A DNA stretch of 14,957 nucleotides from ZC4RG19 sp036279475 (GCA_036279475.1 DASUJB010000021.1:1-14957), one strand, 5' to 3'. Numbered from the stretch's first letter, positions 1 through 7,034 are shown. The notes: generated from the letters alone by a model not told the origin. Numbers and translations: made by a program.

Positions 1-471
1 TCGATCCTCTACCTGCCGTTGCTCGCCACCCAGGTCCTGCCGACCAGCGGATGGGGTGAGGACGTGCAGCGCTGGGTCAACGACAACCTCGTGCAGCCCG
101 ACTCGTTGCTCTACATCGTCCTGTACGGCCTGCTCATCATCGGCTTCGCGTACTTCTATACGGCCATCGCCTTCGACCCCCACCAGCAGGCCGACACCAT
201 CCGCAAGCAGGGCGGGTTCATCCCCGGCATCCGACCCGGGCCGCAGACGGAGCGCTACCTCGCTCGCATCCTGGCCCGCATCACGCTGCCGGGCGCCGTC
301 TTCATCGCTGCCATCGCCCTGCTGCCGTCGCTGCTGCTCGCCTTCGCCGACGTCCAGGCGTTCGCCTTCGGTGGCACGTCCATCCTCATCGCCGTGGGCG
401 TGGCCCTGGAGACGATGAAGCAGATCGACAGCCAGCTCATGATGCGGAACTACGAAGGGTTCCTGCAATGA
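1..471 (+). CDS. secY: Protein translocase subunit SecY, C-terminal part (5' truncated by window edge)
   Basis: This is the last 156 residues of SecY, the pore-forming subunit of the SecYEG channel in the cytoplasmic membrane; the reading frame is open from base 1, so the start lies outside the window. Three hydrophobic segments are visible at about residues 36-57, 92-116 and 119-140 of the fragment, matching TM8-TM10. Between the first two lies the cytoplasmic loop GGFIPGIRPG (71-80), a SecY hallmark involved in ribosome and SecA contact. The end, QLMMRNYEGFL, is the usual SecY C-terminus. The stop overlaps the adk start by four bases (ATGA at 468-471), which implies translational coupling. 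The assignment is firm. Confidence 0.97.
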   Translation, partial: SILYLPLLATQVLPTSGWGEDVQRWVNDNLVQPDSLLYIVLYGLLIIGFAYFYTAIAFDPHQQADTIRKQGGFIPGIRPGPQTERYLARILARITLPGAVFIAAIALLPSLLLAFADVQAFAFGGTSILIAVGVALETMKQIDSQLMMRNYEGFLQ

Positions 472-1130
472 GCCGTGGGGTGCGGATGGTCATGCTCGGC
501 CGTCAGGGCGCCGGCAAGGGCACCCAGTGCGTCCGCCTGTCCCGCCACTACGTGGTGCCCCACATCTCGACCGGCGACATGCTCAGGGCCGCGGTGCGCG
601 AGGGCACGCCCCTCGGGCGCAAGGCCGGCGAGCTGATGGCAGCCGGCCACCTCGTACCCGACGACCTGATGATCGACATCGTCGACGAGCGGCTCGACCG
701 TGACGACACCACGTCTCGCGGCTACGTCCTGGACGGCTTCCCCCGCACCGTGGCCCAGGCCGAGGCCCTCGAGCAGATCACGTCGTCCCGGCCCCTCGAC
801 CTGGTGGTCGACCTCGACGTCTCCACCGAGGTGGTGCTGGCACGGCTGGCCGGTCGTCGCGTGTGCAGCGACTGCTCGGCCAACTACTCCGTCGATGCCC
901 CACCCCGCTACGGATGGGTGTGCGACAACTGCGGCGGTGATGTCGTGCAGCGCAACGACGACACGCCGGCCGCCATCGCCAAGCGCCTGGCCGAGTACGA
1001 GTCCAACACCGCCCCCCTCGTCGAGTGGTACGGCGAGCGGGGCCTGCTGGAGGTGGTGGCGGGCTGGGGCACGGCCGACGAGGTCACGGAGCGACTGTTC
1101 CGGGTGATCGACGCCCGCCGGTCCGCCTGA
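468..1130 (+). CDS. adk: Adenylate kinase, zinc-LID type
   Basis: Cytosolic enzyme that interconverts ATP + AMP and 2 ADP. The protein has 220 residues, the size of long-form bacterial adenylate kinases. The P-loop is GRQGAGKGT (11-19), with Arg-Gln where most homologues have a Pro at one of these positions. ISTGDMLR (33-40) and DGFPRT (89-94) form the AMP site. The LID domain carries four cysteines (C133, C136, C152, C155) in a CxxC-x15-CxxC arrangement, the structural zinc site known from Bacillus-type enzymes and absent from E. coli Adk. The start at 468 overlaps the secY stop by four bases, and map follows after ten bases. The secY-adk-map order is the normal one. Confidence 0.98.
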   Translation: MSRGVRMVMLGRQGAGKGTQCVRLSRHYVVPHISTGDMLRAAVREGTPLGRKAGELMAAGHLVPDDLMIDIVDERLDRDDTTSRGYVLDGFPRTVAQAEALEQITSSRPLDLVVDLDVSTEVVLARLAGRRVCSDCSANYSVDAPPRYGWVCDNCGGDVVQRNDDTPAAIAKRLAEYESNTAPLVEWYGERGLLEVVAGWGTADEVTERLFRVIDARRSA

Positions 1131-1140
1131 GGAGGGGGCG

Positions 1141-1884
1141 GTGGGCCGACGGAGCCCCGGCGAGGTTCGCGCGATGCGCCGGGCGGGGCGGGTGGTGGCG
1201 GAGATGCACTCGGCCATCCGGGCGGCGTTGGTCCCCGGGACCACGCTGGCCCAGCTCGACGACATCGGCCGGGAGGTGCTGGCCCGGCGGGGAGCGCGGT
1301 CGAACTTCCTCGGCTACCACGGCTACCCCGCCGTCATCTGCGCCAGCGTCAACGACGTGGTGGTGCACGGCATCCCCGGCGGGCGCCAACTGGCCGACGG
1401 GGACATCGTGTCCATCGACTGCGGGGCGGTCGTCGACGGCTACCACGGCGACGCCGCCTTCACGGCCGGGGTCGGCGACGTCGATGACGAGGCGCGGCGC
1501 CTCGTCGACGTGGCGCGCCGTGCCCTCGACGCCGGCATCGACCAGCTCGTGCCGGGGGCCCGGCTGGGGGACCTCGGGGCAGCCGTGCAGGCGGTCGTGG
1601 AGGGTGCCGGGTTCAGCGTCGTGCGCGGCTACGTGGGCCACGGCATCGGCACCGCCATGCACGAGCCGCCCGAGGTCCCCAACCACGGCAGGCGCGGGCG
1701 AGGTCGGCGTGTCGATGCCGGGGACGTCCTCGCCGTGGAGCCCATGGCGTGCGCGGGCCGTGGGGCCACCAGGGTGCTCGAGGACGGGTGGACCGTCGTC
1801 ACCGTCGACGGCTCGTGGGCCGCCCACTGGGAGCACACCGTGGCGGTGACCGGCGACGGTCCCGAGGTGCTCACCCGGCCCTGA
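1141..1884 (+). CDS. map: Methionine aminopeptidase, type I
   Basis: Removes the N-terminal methionine from nascent proteins, acting at the ribosome exit. The protein has 247 residues without an N-terminal extension, so it is the short type Ia form. The five metal ligands of the pita-bread fold are all visible: D93 (SIDCGA), D104 (HGDAAF), H167 (VGHGIG), E200 (VEPM) and E231 (WEHTVAV). Each is offset by exactly four residues from the E. coli numbering. H76 (VVHGIPG) matches the conserved substrate-side histidine. The GTG start at 1141 is supported by a strong Shine-Dalgarno sequence, GGAGGGGG at 1131-1138, between the adk stop and this start. No infA follows; the next gene starts 399 bases later. 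Confidence 0.97.
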   Translation: MGRRSPGEVRAMRRAGRVVAEMHSAIRAALVPGTTLAQLDDIGREVLARRGARSNFLGYHGYPAVICASVNDVVVHGIPGGRQLADGDIVSIDCGAVVDGYHGDAAFTAGVGDVDDEARRLVDVARRALDAGIDQLVPGARLGDLGAAVQAVVEGAGFSVVRGYVGHGIGTAMHEPPEVPNHGRRGRGRRVDAGDVLAVEPMACAGRGATRVLEDGWTVVTVDGSWAAHWEHTVAVTGDGPEVLTRP

Positions 1885-2041
1885 CCCGCCCGCTCGCCCT
1901 CGATCTCGTAGGGCGCCACCAGGAGGGACCGCCCGGCCGCCACGGCGGTGACCGGCATCCGCCGCCCCCGGGGCTCCGTGGGCTACCGTTCTGGCGGCTC
2001 GGTGTCACCGCCTCGGTCCATCCATCAGGCGAGGTGCGAGG

Positions 2042-2071
2042 TTTTCCCTCCCTCGTGCGGCGCGCTAGCAT
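2042..2071 (+). promoter_or_regulatory. Possible promoter for the rpmJ-rplQ (alpha) operon
   Basis: TAGCAT at 2066-2071 fits the actinobacterial TANNNT -10 consensus. Upstream at 2042-2047 is TTTTCC, a weak -35 candidate at 18-bp spacing (three of six matches to TTGACA). A T run in such GC-rich DNA is itself notable. Transcription would begin near 2078 and leave a leader of about 205 bases before rpmJ. This is a pattern match only. Confidence 0.35.
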
Positions 2072-2167
2072 GCGCAGTCGGCCCTGGGCGCTGTCTGTCG
2101 GCTCACGCGCTCGTGGCCTCTGATCGACAACACGTGCGCAGGAGCGTGCCCTGCCACCCGGCGATGC

Positions 2168-2193
2168 CGTGCGCGGGTCCGTTCCCGCGTGCG
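2168..2193 (+). promoter_or_regulatory. Strong hairpin in the rpmJ-operon leader
   Basis: CGTGCGCGGG (2168-2177) pairs with CCCGCGTGCG (2184-2193) over ten base pairs, two of them G-U, around the six-base loop TCCGTT. It is bracketed by a second perfect 8-bp inverted repeat, CAGGAGCG (2139-2146) with CGCTCCTG (2192-2199), whose right arm overlaps the hairpin by two bases, so the two pairings would largely compete. No T tract follows, so a simple intrinsic terminator is unlikely. Alpha-operon leaders in E. coli are bound by S4 for autoregulation; whether this structure has that role is a guess. Confidence 0.4.
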
Positions 2194-2283
2194 CTCCTGG
2201 TGGCGGGGGGTGCCCTCTCCGCCAGCCCTGCGGTCGCCATCCCGGGCCGTGGACCCCCCATCAGAACGAGCGACGGTGAGCTC

Positions 2284-2397
2284 ATGAAGGTTCGTCCCAG
2301 CGTCAAGAAGATGTGCGAGAAGTGCAAGGTCATCCGGCGGCACGGGCGCGTGCAGGTCATCTGCCCCAACCCTCGCCACAAGCAGCGCCAGGGCTAG
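2284..2397 (+). CDS. rpmJ: 50S ribosomal protein L36 (bL36), zinc-binding form
   Basis: A 37-residue protein of the large ribosomal subunit, the normal full length. It starts MKVRPSVKKMCEKC and keeps the zinc-ribbon ligands C11, C14, C27 and H32 (C-x2-C-x12-C-x4-H), so it is the C+ form. The ATG at 2284 follows GGTGAG (2275-2280) closely. The longer open frame that runs through it from upstream is not family-like, so the start is set at the conserved MKVRPSV. It is the first gene after the long gap and the probable first cistron of the alpha operon; rpsM begins 17 bases after its stop. Confidence 0.97.
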   Translation: MKVRPSVKKMCEKCKVIRRHGRVQVICPNPRHKQRQG

Positions 2398-2414
2398 AGG
2401 AGCAGCAGGCACAC

Positions 2415-2792
2415 ATGGCACGCATCGCCGGCGTCGACATCCCCCGCGAGAAGCGGCTCGAGGTCTCCCTCACCTACATCTTCGGCGTCGGCCGCACGCG
2501 CTCGCGGGAGCTCTGCGCGGCCCTCGGCATCGATCCCGACACGCGGGTCCGGGACCTCACCGACGACGAGGTCACGCGCATCCGCAACCACATCGAGGCC
2601 ACGCTCAAGGTCGAGGGCGACCTCCGCCGCGAGGTCCAGCAGGACATCAAGCGAAAGATGGAGATCGGTTGCTGGCAGGGCCTGCGCCATCGCCGGGGCC
2701 TGCCGGTCCGCGGTCAGCGCACCCAGACCAACGCCCGCACCCGCAAGGGCCCGAAGAAGACGGTCGCCGGCAAGAAGAAGGTGCGCAAGTGA
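2415..2792 (+). CDS. rpsM: 30S ribosomal protein S13 (uS13)
   Basis: Head protein of the small subunit that contacts the P-site tRNA and forms intersubunit bridges with the large subunit. The protein has 125 residues. It begins MARIAGVDIPREKR, has the helix-turn-helix segment around YIFGVGRTRS (21-30), and ends with the basic tail GLRHRRGLPVRGQRTQTNARTRKGPKK typical of the family, split here into GLRHRRGLPVRGQRTQ and TNARTRKGPKK. The ATG at 2415 is chosen because the family start is exactly there; GAGGAG at 2397-2402 lies somewhat far upstream. Its TGA stop shares one base with the rpsK start (TGATG at 2790-2794), indicating coupling. Confidence 0.98.
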   Translation: MARIAGVDIPREKRLEVSLTYIFGVGRTRSRELCAALGIDPDTRVRDLTDDEVTRIRNHIEATLKVEGDLRREVQQDIKRKMEIGCWQGLRHRRGLPVRGQRTQTNARTRKGPKKTVAGKKKVRK

Positions 2793-3193
2793 TGGCCAAG
2801 CCCAAGTCGCCCGGTGGTCGGCGCCCCCGCAAGCGCGAGCGCAAGAACGTGGGCTACGGCGTGGCTCACATCAAGAGCAGCTTCAACAACACGATCGTCA
2901 GCTTCACCGACCAGGACGGCAACGTCGTGTCGTGGGCGTCGGCCGGCAACGTCGGGTTCAAGGGTTCCCGCAAGTCGACCCCGTACGCCGCCCAGACCGC
3001 TGCCGAGGCCGCGGCCCGACGGGCCATGGAGCACGGCATGCGCAAGGTCGACGTGCAGGTGAAGGGTCCCGGCTCCGGCCGCGAGACCGCCATCCGCTCC
3101 ATCCAGAACGCCGGCATCGAGGTGACCGGCATCAAGGACGTCACCCCCGTCCCCCACAACGGTTGCCGCCCACCGAAGCGGCGCCGGGTCTGA
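2792..3193 (+). CDS. rpsK: 30S ribosomal protein S11 (uS11)
   Basis: Platform protein of the small subunit near the mRNA exit and Shine-Dalgarno helix. The protein has 133 residues. A basic N-terminus (MAKPKSPGGRRPRKRERKN) leads into the conserved AHIKSSFNNTIVSFTDQ (25-41) and GNVGFKGSRKSTPYAAQ (53-69). The end, DVTPVPHNGCRPPKRRRV, is the S11 signature. The start at 2792 shares a base with the rpsM stop, and an AAGGTG (2778-2783) inside the rpsM end can serve as ribosome-binding site. Longer upstream starts in this frame would run inside rpsM and are not supported by the family. Confidence 0.98.
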   Translation: MAKPKSPGGRRPRKRERKNVGYGVAHIKSSFNNTIVSFTDQDGNVVSWASAGNVGFKGSRKSTPYAAQTAAEAAARRAMEHGMRKVDVQVKGPGSGRETAIRSIQNAGIEVTGIKDVTPVPHNGCRPPKRRRV

Positions 3194-3203
3194 GAGGGCA
3201 TCC

Positions 3204-3818
3204 ATGTCGCGCTACACCGGCCCCAAGTCCCGAGTCTCTCGCCGCCTCGGCGCCAACATCTGGGGAACCTCAGGCGAGAACCGCGCCCTCGACCGCCGGC
3301 CGTACCCGCCGGGAGAGCACGGCCGCAGCCGTCGCCGCAACGCCAGCGAGTACCTGCAGCAGCTGCAGGAGAAGCAGAAGGCCCGCTACACCTACGGCCT
3401 CAACGAGCGCCAGTTCCGCAACCTCTACGAAGAGGCGTCGAAGCGCAAGGGCGTCACCGGTGAGCTCATGCTCCAGCTCCTCGAGCGCCGGCTCGACAAC
3501 GTGGTCTACCGGTCCGGTTGGGCCTCGACCCGTCCCCAGGCCCGCCAGTTCGTCAACCACGGCCACATCGAGGTGAACGGTCGGCGCGTCGACATCCCGA
3601 GCTATCGCGTGCGCCGGGGCGACGTGGTCAGCCTCCGGGGCCGCGCCCGCCAGATGATCCAGATCCAGTGGAACCGCGACGTGTTGGCCCGCACATCCCC
3701 GCCCTGGCTCGACACCGCGGACGAAGGGCTGTCGGTGAAGGTGCGCGAGTACCCGCTGCGCGAGCACATCGACATACCCGTGCGCGAGCAGCTCATCGTC
3801 GAGCTCTACAGCAAGTAG
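3204..3818 (+). CDS. rpsD: 30S ribosomal protein S4 (uS4), cysteine-free form
   Basis: Primary 16S rRNA binding protein that nucleates assembly of the small-subunit body; in E. coli it also represses the alpha operon. The protein has 204 residues, the normal length. The N-terminal region reads SRYTGPKSRVSRRLG and then RRPYPPGEHG (31-40). It lacks the four cysteines of zinc-type S4, so it is the C- form. The S4 RNA-binding domain lies at about 94-155 (ERRLDNVVYRSGWASTRPQA to SLRGRARQ). The C-terminus IPVREQLIVELYSK is typical. GAGAGGG (3192-3198) just before the ATG is a good ribosome-binding site. Confidence 0.98.
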   Translation: MSRYTGPKSRVSRRLGANIWGTSGENRALDRRPYPPGEHGRSRRRNASEYLQQLQEKQKARYTYGLNERQFRNLYEEASKRKGVTGELMLQLLERRLDNVVYRSGWASTRPQARQFVNHGHIEVNGRRVDIPSYRVRRGDVVSLRGRARQMIQIQWNRDVLARTSPPWLDTADEGLSVKVREYPLREHIDIPVREQLIVELYSK

Positions 3819-3844
3819 TCATCCCCCCTACCAGGGAGCCTCTC

Positions 3845-4783
3845 ATGCTGGTCATGCAGCGCCCCACGGTCGAGCCGACCACCGAGGAGGAGGGCAACCG
3901 CCAGTCGTTCGCCATCGGTCCGCTCGATCCCGGCTTCGGTCACACGCTCGGCAACTCGCTGCGGCGCACCCTCCTGTCCTCGATCCCCGGCGCGGCGATC
4001 ACGCAGGTGCGCTTCGACGACGCCCTCCACGAGTTCGACACGATCCCCGGTGTCGTGGAGGACGTCACCGACATCATCCTCAACCTCAAGGACATCGTCC
4101 TCGTCAGCCACAGCGACGATCCGGTGACCCTCCGCCTCGACGCCCATGGCCCCGCCGACGTCACCGCCGAGGACATCCAGGCCACGGCCGACATCGAGAT
4201 CCTCAACCGCGACCTGCACCTGGCCACGCTCAACCGGTCGGGCCGCCTGGCGGTCGACATCACGGTGTCCCGGGGGCGTGGCTACAGGTCGGCCGAGGCC
4301 AACAAGGCGTCGGAGACCATCGGCGTCATCCCCGTCGACTCGATCTTCTCGCCCGTCCGCCGGGTGGCGTTCGAGGTCGAGCCCACCCGGGTCGAGCAGT
4401 CCACCGAGTTCGACCGCCTGGTCATCGAGGTCGAGACCGACGGTTCCATCTCCCCCCGCGACGCGCTGGCCTCGGCCGGCGACACGTTGCGCTCGCTCGT
4501 GGGGCTCGTCGCCGACATGAGCGAGGCACCGCAGGGCCTCGAGCTGGGTGAGCTGCAGGTCACCAGCGCCGGTTCGCCCGACCTGGACCTGCCCATCGAG
4601 GACCTCGACCTGTCCGAGCGCCCTCGCAACTGCCTGAAGCGGGCCCAGGTCAACACCGTGGGCGAGCTCGTCCAGAAGACGGAGGACGACCTGCTCGCCA
4701 TCACCAACTTCGGCCAGAAGTCGCTCGACGAGGTCATCGCCAAGCTCGACGAGCGGGGCCTCTCCCTCCGCACGAAGGACTGA
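3845..4783 (+). CDS. rpoA: DNA-directed RNA polymerase subunit alpha
   Basis: Dimerising subunit that seeds polymerase assembly and contacts promoter UP elements and activators. The protein has 312 residues, slightly short (E. coli 329). The N-terminal domain (about 1-230) has FAIGPLDPGFGHTLGNSLRR (22-41) and SSIPGAAITQ. A short linker leads to the C-terminal domain (about 248-312) with ERPRNCLKRAQVNTVGELVQ. There R259 and N262 align with E. coli R265 and N268, the DNA-contacting residues, so UP-element recognition is probably kept. The ATG at 3845 gives MLVMQRPT, matching actinobacterial alpha starts, and AGGGAG (3832-3837) precedes it. ATG 3854 is an alternative. rplQ follows nine bases after the stop. 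Confidence 0.98.
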   Translation: MLVMQRPTVEPTTEEEGNRQSFAIGPLDPGFGHTLGNSLRRTLLSSIPGAAITQVRFDDALHEFDTIPGVVEDVTDIILNLKDIVLVSHSDDPVTLRLDAHGPADVTAEDIQATADIEILNRDLHLATLNRSGRLAVDITVSRGRGYRSAEANKASETIGVIPVDSIFSPVRRVAFEVEPTRVEQSTEFDRLVIEVETDGSISPRDALASAGDTLRSLVGLVADMSEAPQGLELGELQVTSAGSPDLDLPIEDLDLSERPRNCLKRAQVNTVGELVQKTEDDLLAITNFGQKSLDEVIAKLDERGLSLRTKD

Positions 4784-4792
4784 TCGGGAGCC

Positions 4793-5164
4793 ATGCCTGC
4801 CACCCCCAAGAAGGGTCGACGGTTCGGCGGCGATGCCGCCCACCAGCGCCTGATGATGGCCAACCTCGCGGCCAGCCTCTTCGCCGCCGAGGGCATCGTC
4901 ACCACCGAGGCCAAGGCCAAGGCGCTGCGGCCCGTGGCCGAGAAGCTCATCACCAAGGCCCGCCGCGCCGATGCCGATCCCGACGTGAAGCTGCACCAGA
5001 TCCGCCAGGTGGTGGCCTACCTCGGCGACCGTGAGATGACCCACAAGCTGTTCACCGAGATCGGGCCGCGCTACGCGGACCGCAACGGCGGCTACACCCG
5101 CATCCTCAAGCTCGGCCCGCGCCAGGGGGACAACGCCCCCATGGCGCGCATCGAGCTCGTCTGA
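4793..5164 (+). CDS. rplQ: 50S ribosomal protein L17 (bL17)
   Basis: Large-subunit protein near the peptide exit tunnel. The protein has 123 residues, the usual bacterial size. It begins MPATPKKGRRFGGDAAHQRLMMANLAASLF, a direct match to the family core, here seen as GRRFGGDAAHQR (8-19) and LMMANLAASLF (20-30), then GIVTTEAKAKALRPVAEKLI (34-53). The C-terminus GGYTRILKLGPRQGDNAPMARIEL is also typical (GYTRILKLGPRQGD and APMARIELV). CGGGAG lies just upstream of the ATG. It is the last ribosomal gene of the alpha operon proper; truA begins 24 bases further on. Confidence 0.98.
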   Translation: MPATPKKGRRFGGDAAHQRLMMANLAASLFAAEGIVTTEAKAKALRPVAEKLITKARRADADPDVKLHQIRQVVAYLGDREMTHKLFTEIGPRYADRNGGYTRILKLGPRQGDNAPMARIELV

Positions 5165-5188
5165 GGGCGGGTCGTCCGCCGCCCGGGC

Positions 5189-6031
5189 GTGACGTTGTTC
5201 GACCCGCCCGAAGTCCCGGCGGCCCCCGGCGGGCCGCTGGTTCGCGTTCGGATGACGGTGGCCTACGACGGCTCTGGCTTCCACGGCTTCGCCCCCAACC
5301 CTGGCGTCGCCACGGTGGGTGGCACGCTGGCGGCCGCGCTGGGGAAGGTGCTGCGCCGCCCGGTCGACCTGACGTGCGCCGGTCGCACCGACACCGGCGT
5401 CCACGCCTGGGGCCAGGTGGTCAGCTTCGACGCTCCGCCGGACCGGCTCGACGTCCTCAGCCTGCGGCGGTCCCTCAACCGGCTGTGCGGGCCGGCGATC
5501 GTCGTGCGCGACGTGGCACTGGTGCCCGACACGTTCGACGCCCGCCGCTCGGCCACGGCGCGGACCTACCGGTACACGGTCCTCAACCGCCCGGTGCCCG
5601 ACCCGTTCCTCGCCCACGTGGTGTGGCACGTCGACGAGCCGCTGGAGCTGGACCTGCTGCGGCTCGGCTGCGACCCGCTCATCGGCGAGCACGACTTCTC
5701 TGCCTTCTGCCGTCGACCGGCCGTGCGGGACGGCCCTCCGGCCTCCCTGGTGCGGTCGGTGCGGCGTGCCGGTTGGACCGACCTGGGGGAGGGCGTCCTC
5801 CGCTTCGAGGTGACGGCCAACGCCTTCTGCCACCAGATGATCCGCAGCGTCGTCGGGACCCTGGTCGACGTGGGCGTCGGCCGCAGGCGTCCCGGCGAGA
5901 TCCTCGGCATCATCGCCGGGCGGGACCGCTCCCGGGCCGCGGCCCTGGCACCGCCCCAGGGGCTGTGCCTGTGGGCGGTCGACTACGGGCCTCCCGAGGT
6001 GACCACGCCCACCGGGGCGGGGAGGTGGTGA
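5189..6031 (+). CDS. truA: tRNA pseudouridine(38-40) synthase TruA
   Basis: Converts uridines 38-40 in the anticodon arm of many tRNAs to pseudouridine. The protein has 280 residues, against about 270 for E. coli. The catalytic motif is CAGRTDTGVHAWGQ (63-76) with D68 as the catalytic aspartate. Other conserved blocks are AYDGSGFHGF (25-34), ARTYRYTVLNR (124-134) and NAFCHQMIRSVVGTL (211-225). The end, APPQGLCLWAVDY, is also typical. The GTG at 5189 is chosen because the family has residues before the AYDG motif. No close Shine-Dalgarno sequence is visible, so ATG 5252 (21 codons later) remains possible. The position between rplQ and rplM is common in actinobacteria. Confidence 0.95.
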   Translation: MTLFDPPEVPAAPGGPLVRVRMTVAYDGSGFHGFAPNPGVATVGGTLAAALGKVLRRPVDLTCAGRTDTGVHAWGQVVSFDAPPDRLDVLSLRRSLNRLCGPAIVVRDVALVPDTFDARRSATARTYRYTVLNRPVPDPFLAHVVWHVDEPLELDLLRLGCDPLIGEHDFSAFCRRPAVRDGPPASLVRSVRRAGWTDLGEGVLRFEVTANAFCHQMIRSVVGTLVDVGVGRRRPGEILGIIAGRDRSRAAALAPPQGLCLWAVDYGPPEVTTPTGAGRW

Positions 6032-6077
6032 CGTCCTCCTACCCGCCGCGCCCGTCACCGGCGGTCGCCGGCGTTGC

Positions 6078-6107
6078 TTGCCGGCGGAGGCAGCCTCCCC
6101 GTAAGCT
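6078..6107 (+). promoter_or_regulatory. Probable internal promoter for rplM-rpsI, with inverted repeats
   Basis: TTGCCG (6078-6083) and TAAGCT (6102-6107) form a -35/-10 pair at 18-bp spacing; the -35 has four of six matches to TTGACA and the -10 fits TANNNT. Transcription would start near 6114, about 67 bases before rplM. The spacer contains a near-perfect 13-base palindrome, GGAGGC-A-GCCTCC (6086-6098). A second hairpin, CGCCGGC (6066-6072) with GCCGGCG (6080-6086), overlaps the -35 box. The palindromes could be operators or parts of a weak hairpin after truA. This is a pattern match only. Confidence 0.5.
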
Positions 6108-6167
6108 GGTTCGTCGCTCGGGAGCCGCGCCCTGCTCGGCGCCGGCCCGACCCTGCCAGATCACGAT

Positions 6168-6175
6168 GAAGGTGG
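6168..6175 (+). promoter_or_regulatory. Ribosome-binding site that sets the rplM start at 6181
   Basis: GAAGGTGG lies five bases before the GTG at 6181. The ATG at 6166 overlaps this site and would add five residues (MKVAR) not found in L13 proteins. The later GTG is therefore the better start. Confidence 0.6.
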
Positions 6176-6180
6176 CACGC

Positions 6181-6633
6181 GTGCCCACGTACTCCCCGAA
6201 AGCATCAGAGATCCAGCGTGCCTGGTACGTCGTCGACGCCGACGGCATGGTGCTCGGCCGCGTGGCGACCGAGGTGGCCCGCCTCCTGCGCGGCAAGCAC
6301 AAGCCCACCTTCGCCCCTCACCTCGACACCGGCGACCACGTCATCGTGGTCAACGCCGACAAGGTGGTGCTCACCGCCGGCAAGGCCGACCGCAAGGTCG
6401 TCTACCGCCACTCCGGCTACCCGGGCGGCGTCAAGGCGGAGACCTTCGCCCACCTCCACGCCCGCAAGCCGGAGGATGCCGTGCGCCGGAGCGTGCGCGG
6501 CATGCTGCCGAAGACCCGGCTGGGTCGCCAGCAGCTCCGCAAGCTGAAGGTCTACGCCGGTCCCACCCACCCCCACGCCGCCCAGCAGCCGCAGCCCCTC
6601 GACGTGTCCCACGCCCGTCGCCGCACCGCCTAG
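6181..6633 (+). CDS. rplM: 50S ribosomal protein L13 (uL13)
   Basis: Early-assembling large-subunit protein. The protein has 150 residues from the GTG start, giving (M)PTYSPKASEIQRAWYVVDA, which matches the actinobacterial L13 start. Conserved blocks follow: VLGRVATEVARLLRGKHKP (24-42), APHLDTGDHVIVVNADKV (45-62), YRHSGYPGG (75-83) and GMLPKTRLGRQQLRKLKVY (107-125). The C-terminus PTHPHAAQQPQPLDVS is typical. The gene follows truA after 149 bases that hold the probable promoter above, so rplM-rpsI may be transcribed both from the upstream operon and on its own. rpsI begins eight bases after the stop. Confidence 0.97.
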   Translation: MPTYSPKASEIQRAWYVVDADGMVLGRVATEVARLLRGKHKPTFAPHLDTGDHVIVVNADKVVLTAGKADRKVVYRHSGYPGGVKAETFAHLHARKPEDAVRRSVRGMLPKTRLGRQQLRKLKVYAGPTHPHAAQQPQPLDVSHARRRTA

Positions 6634-6641
6634 GAAGTCCG

Positions 6642-7034
6642 ATGCCCACGCCCCTGACGCAGACCACCGGCCGTCGCAAGGGTGCCATCGCCCGGGTACG
6701 GGTGCACCCCGGCACCGGCACGATCACCATCAACGACCGGGAGATGACGGCCTACTTCCCGTCGAAGACACACCAGATGATCCTCACCGAGCCACTGCGG
6801 CTCACCAGCACGGACGAGGCGTACGACATCGAGGCCACGCTGCACGGCGGTGGCACATCGGGCCAGGCCGGTGCCCTGAGGCTGGGGATCGCCCGTGCCC
6901 TCGTCGAGCTCGATCCCGAGGCTCGCGTGCCCTTGAAGCGCGCCGGGTTCCTGTCCCGCGACCAGCGGGAGAAGGAGTCCAAGAAGTACGGCCTCAAGAA
7001 GGCCCGCAAGGCGCCCCAGTACAGCAAGCGCTGA
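6642..7034 (+). CDS. rpsI: 30S ribosomal protein S9 (uS9)
   Basis: Small-subunit head protein whose C-terminal tail reaches the P-site tRNA anticodon. The protein has 130 residues. Conserved stretches are TTGRRKGAIARVRVHPGTG (8-26), INDREMTAYF (30-39), GGGTSGQAGALRLGIARAL (69-87) and LKRAGFLSRDQREKESKKYG (97-116). The tail ends KKARKAPQYSKR, the expected basic P-site-contacting end. AGGAAG (6632-6637), overlapping the rplM stop, is the ribosome-binding site. The rplM-rpsI pair is nearly universal, which supports both calls. Confidence 0.98.
   Translation: MPTPLTQTTGRRKGAIARVRVHPGTGTITINDREMTAYFPSKTHQMILTEPLRLTSTDEAYDIEATLHGGGTSGQAGALRLGIARALVELDPEARVPLKRAGFLSRDQREKESKKYGLKKARKAPQYSKR

Larger units (their letters stand above)
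1885..2283 (+). other. 399-base gap between map and rpmJ; no infA, probable promoter and structured leader
   Basis: No credible coding region is seen here on either strand. In most bacteria infA (translation initiation factor IF-1, about 72 residues) sits between map and rpmJ. I looked in all frames for its hallmarks, such as the LPN...V.L.NG core and a C-terminal SPYDL..GRI.YR, and found none. The gap is long for this otherwise tightly packed block. It contains a -10-like box at 2066-2071 and a 10-bp hairpin at 2168-2193, both described separately. The simplest reading is that it carries a fresh promoter and an untranslated leader of about 200 bases for the alpha operon. Confidence 0.7.

Noticed and set aside
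2168..2193. Intrinsic terminator after map
   Set aside because: The hairpin is strong but no T-rich tract follows, and it lies nearly 300 bases beyond the map stop.
1948..2283. Upstream in-frame extension of rpmJ as a separate small gene or long L36
   Set aside because: The extension has no family similarity, and L36 is always close to 37 residues; the conserved MKVRPSV marks the true start.
3806..6058. Long open frame on the - strand (750 codons) opposite rpoA, rplQ and truA
   Set aside because: Same antisense artefact; composition is shadow-like and it spans three well-supported genes on the + strand.
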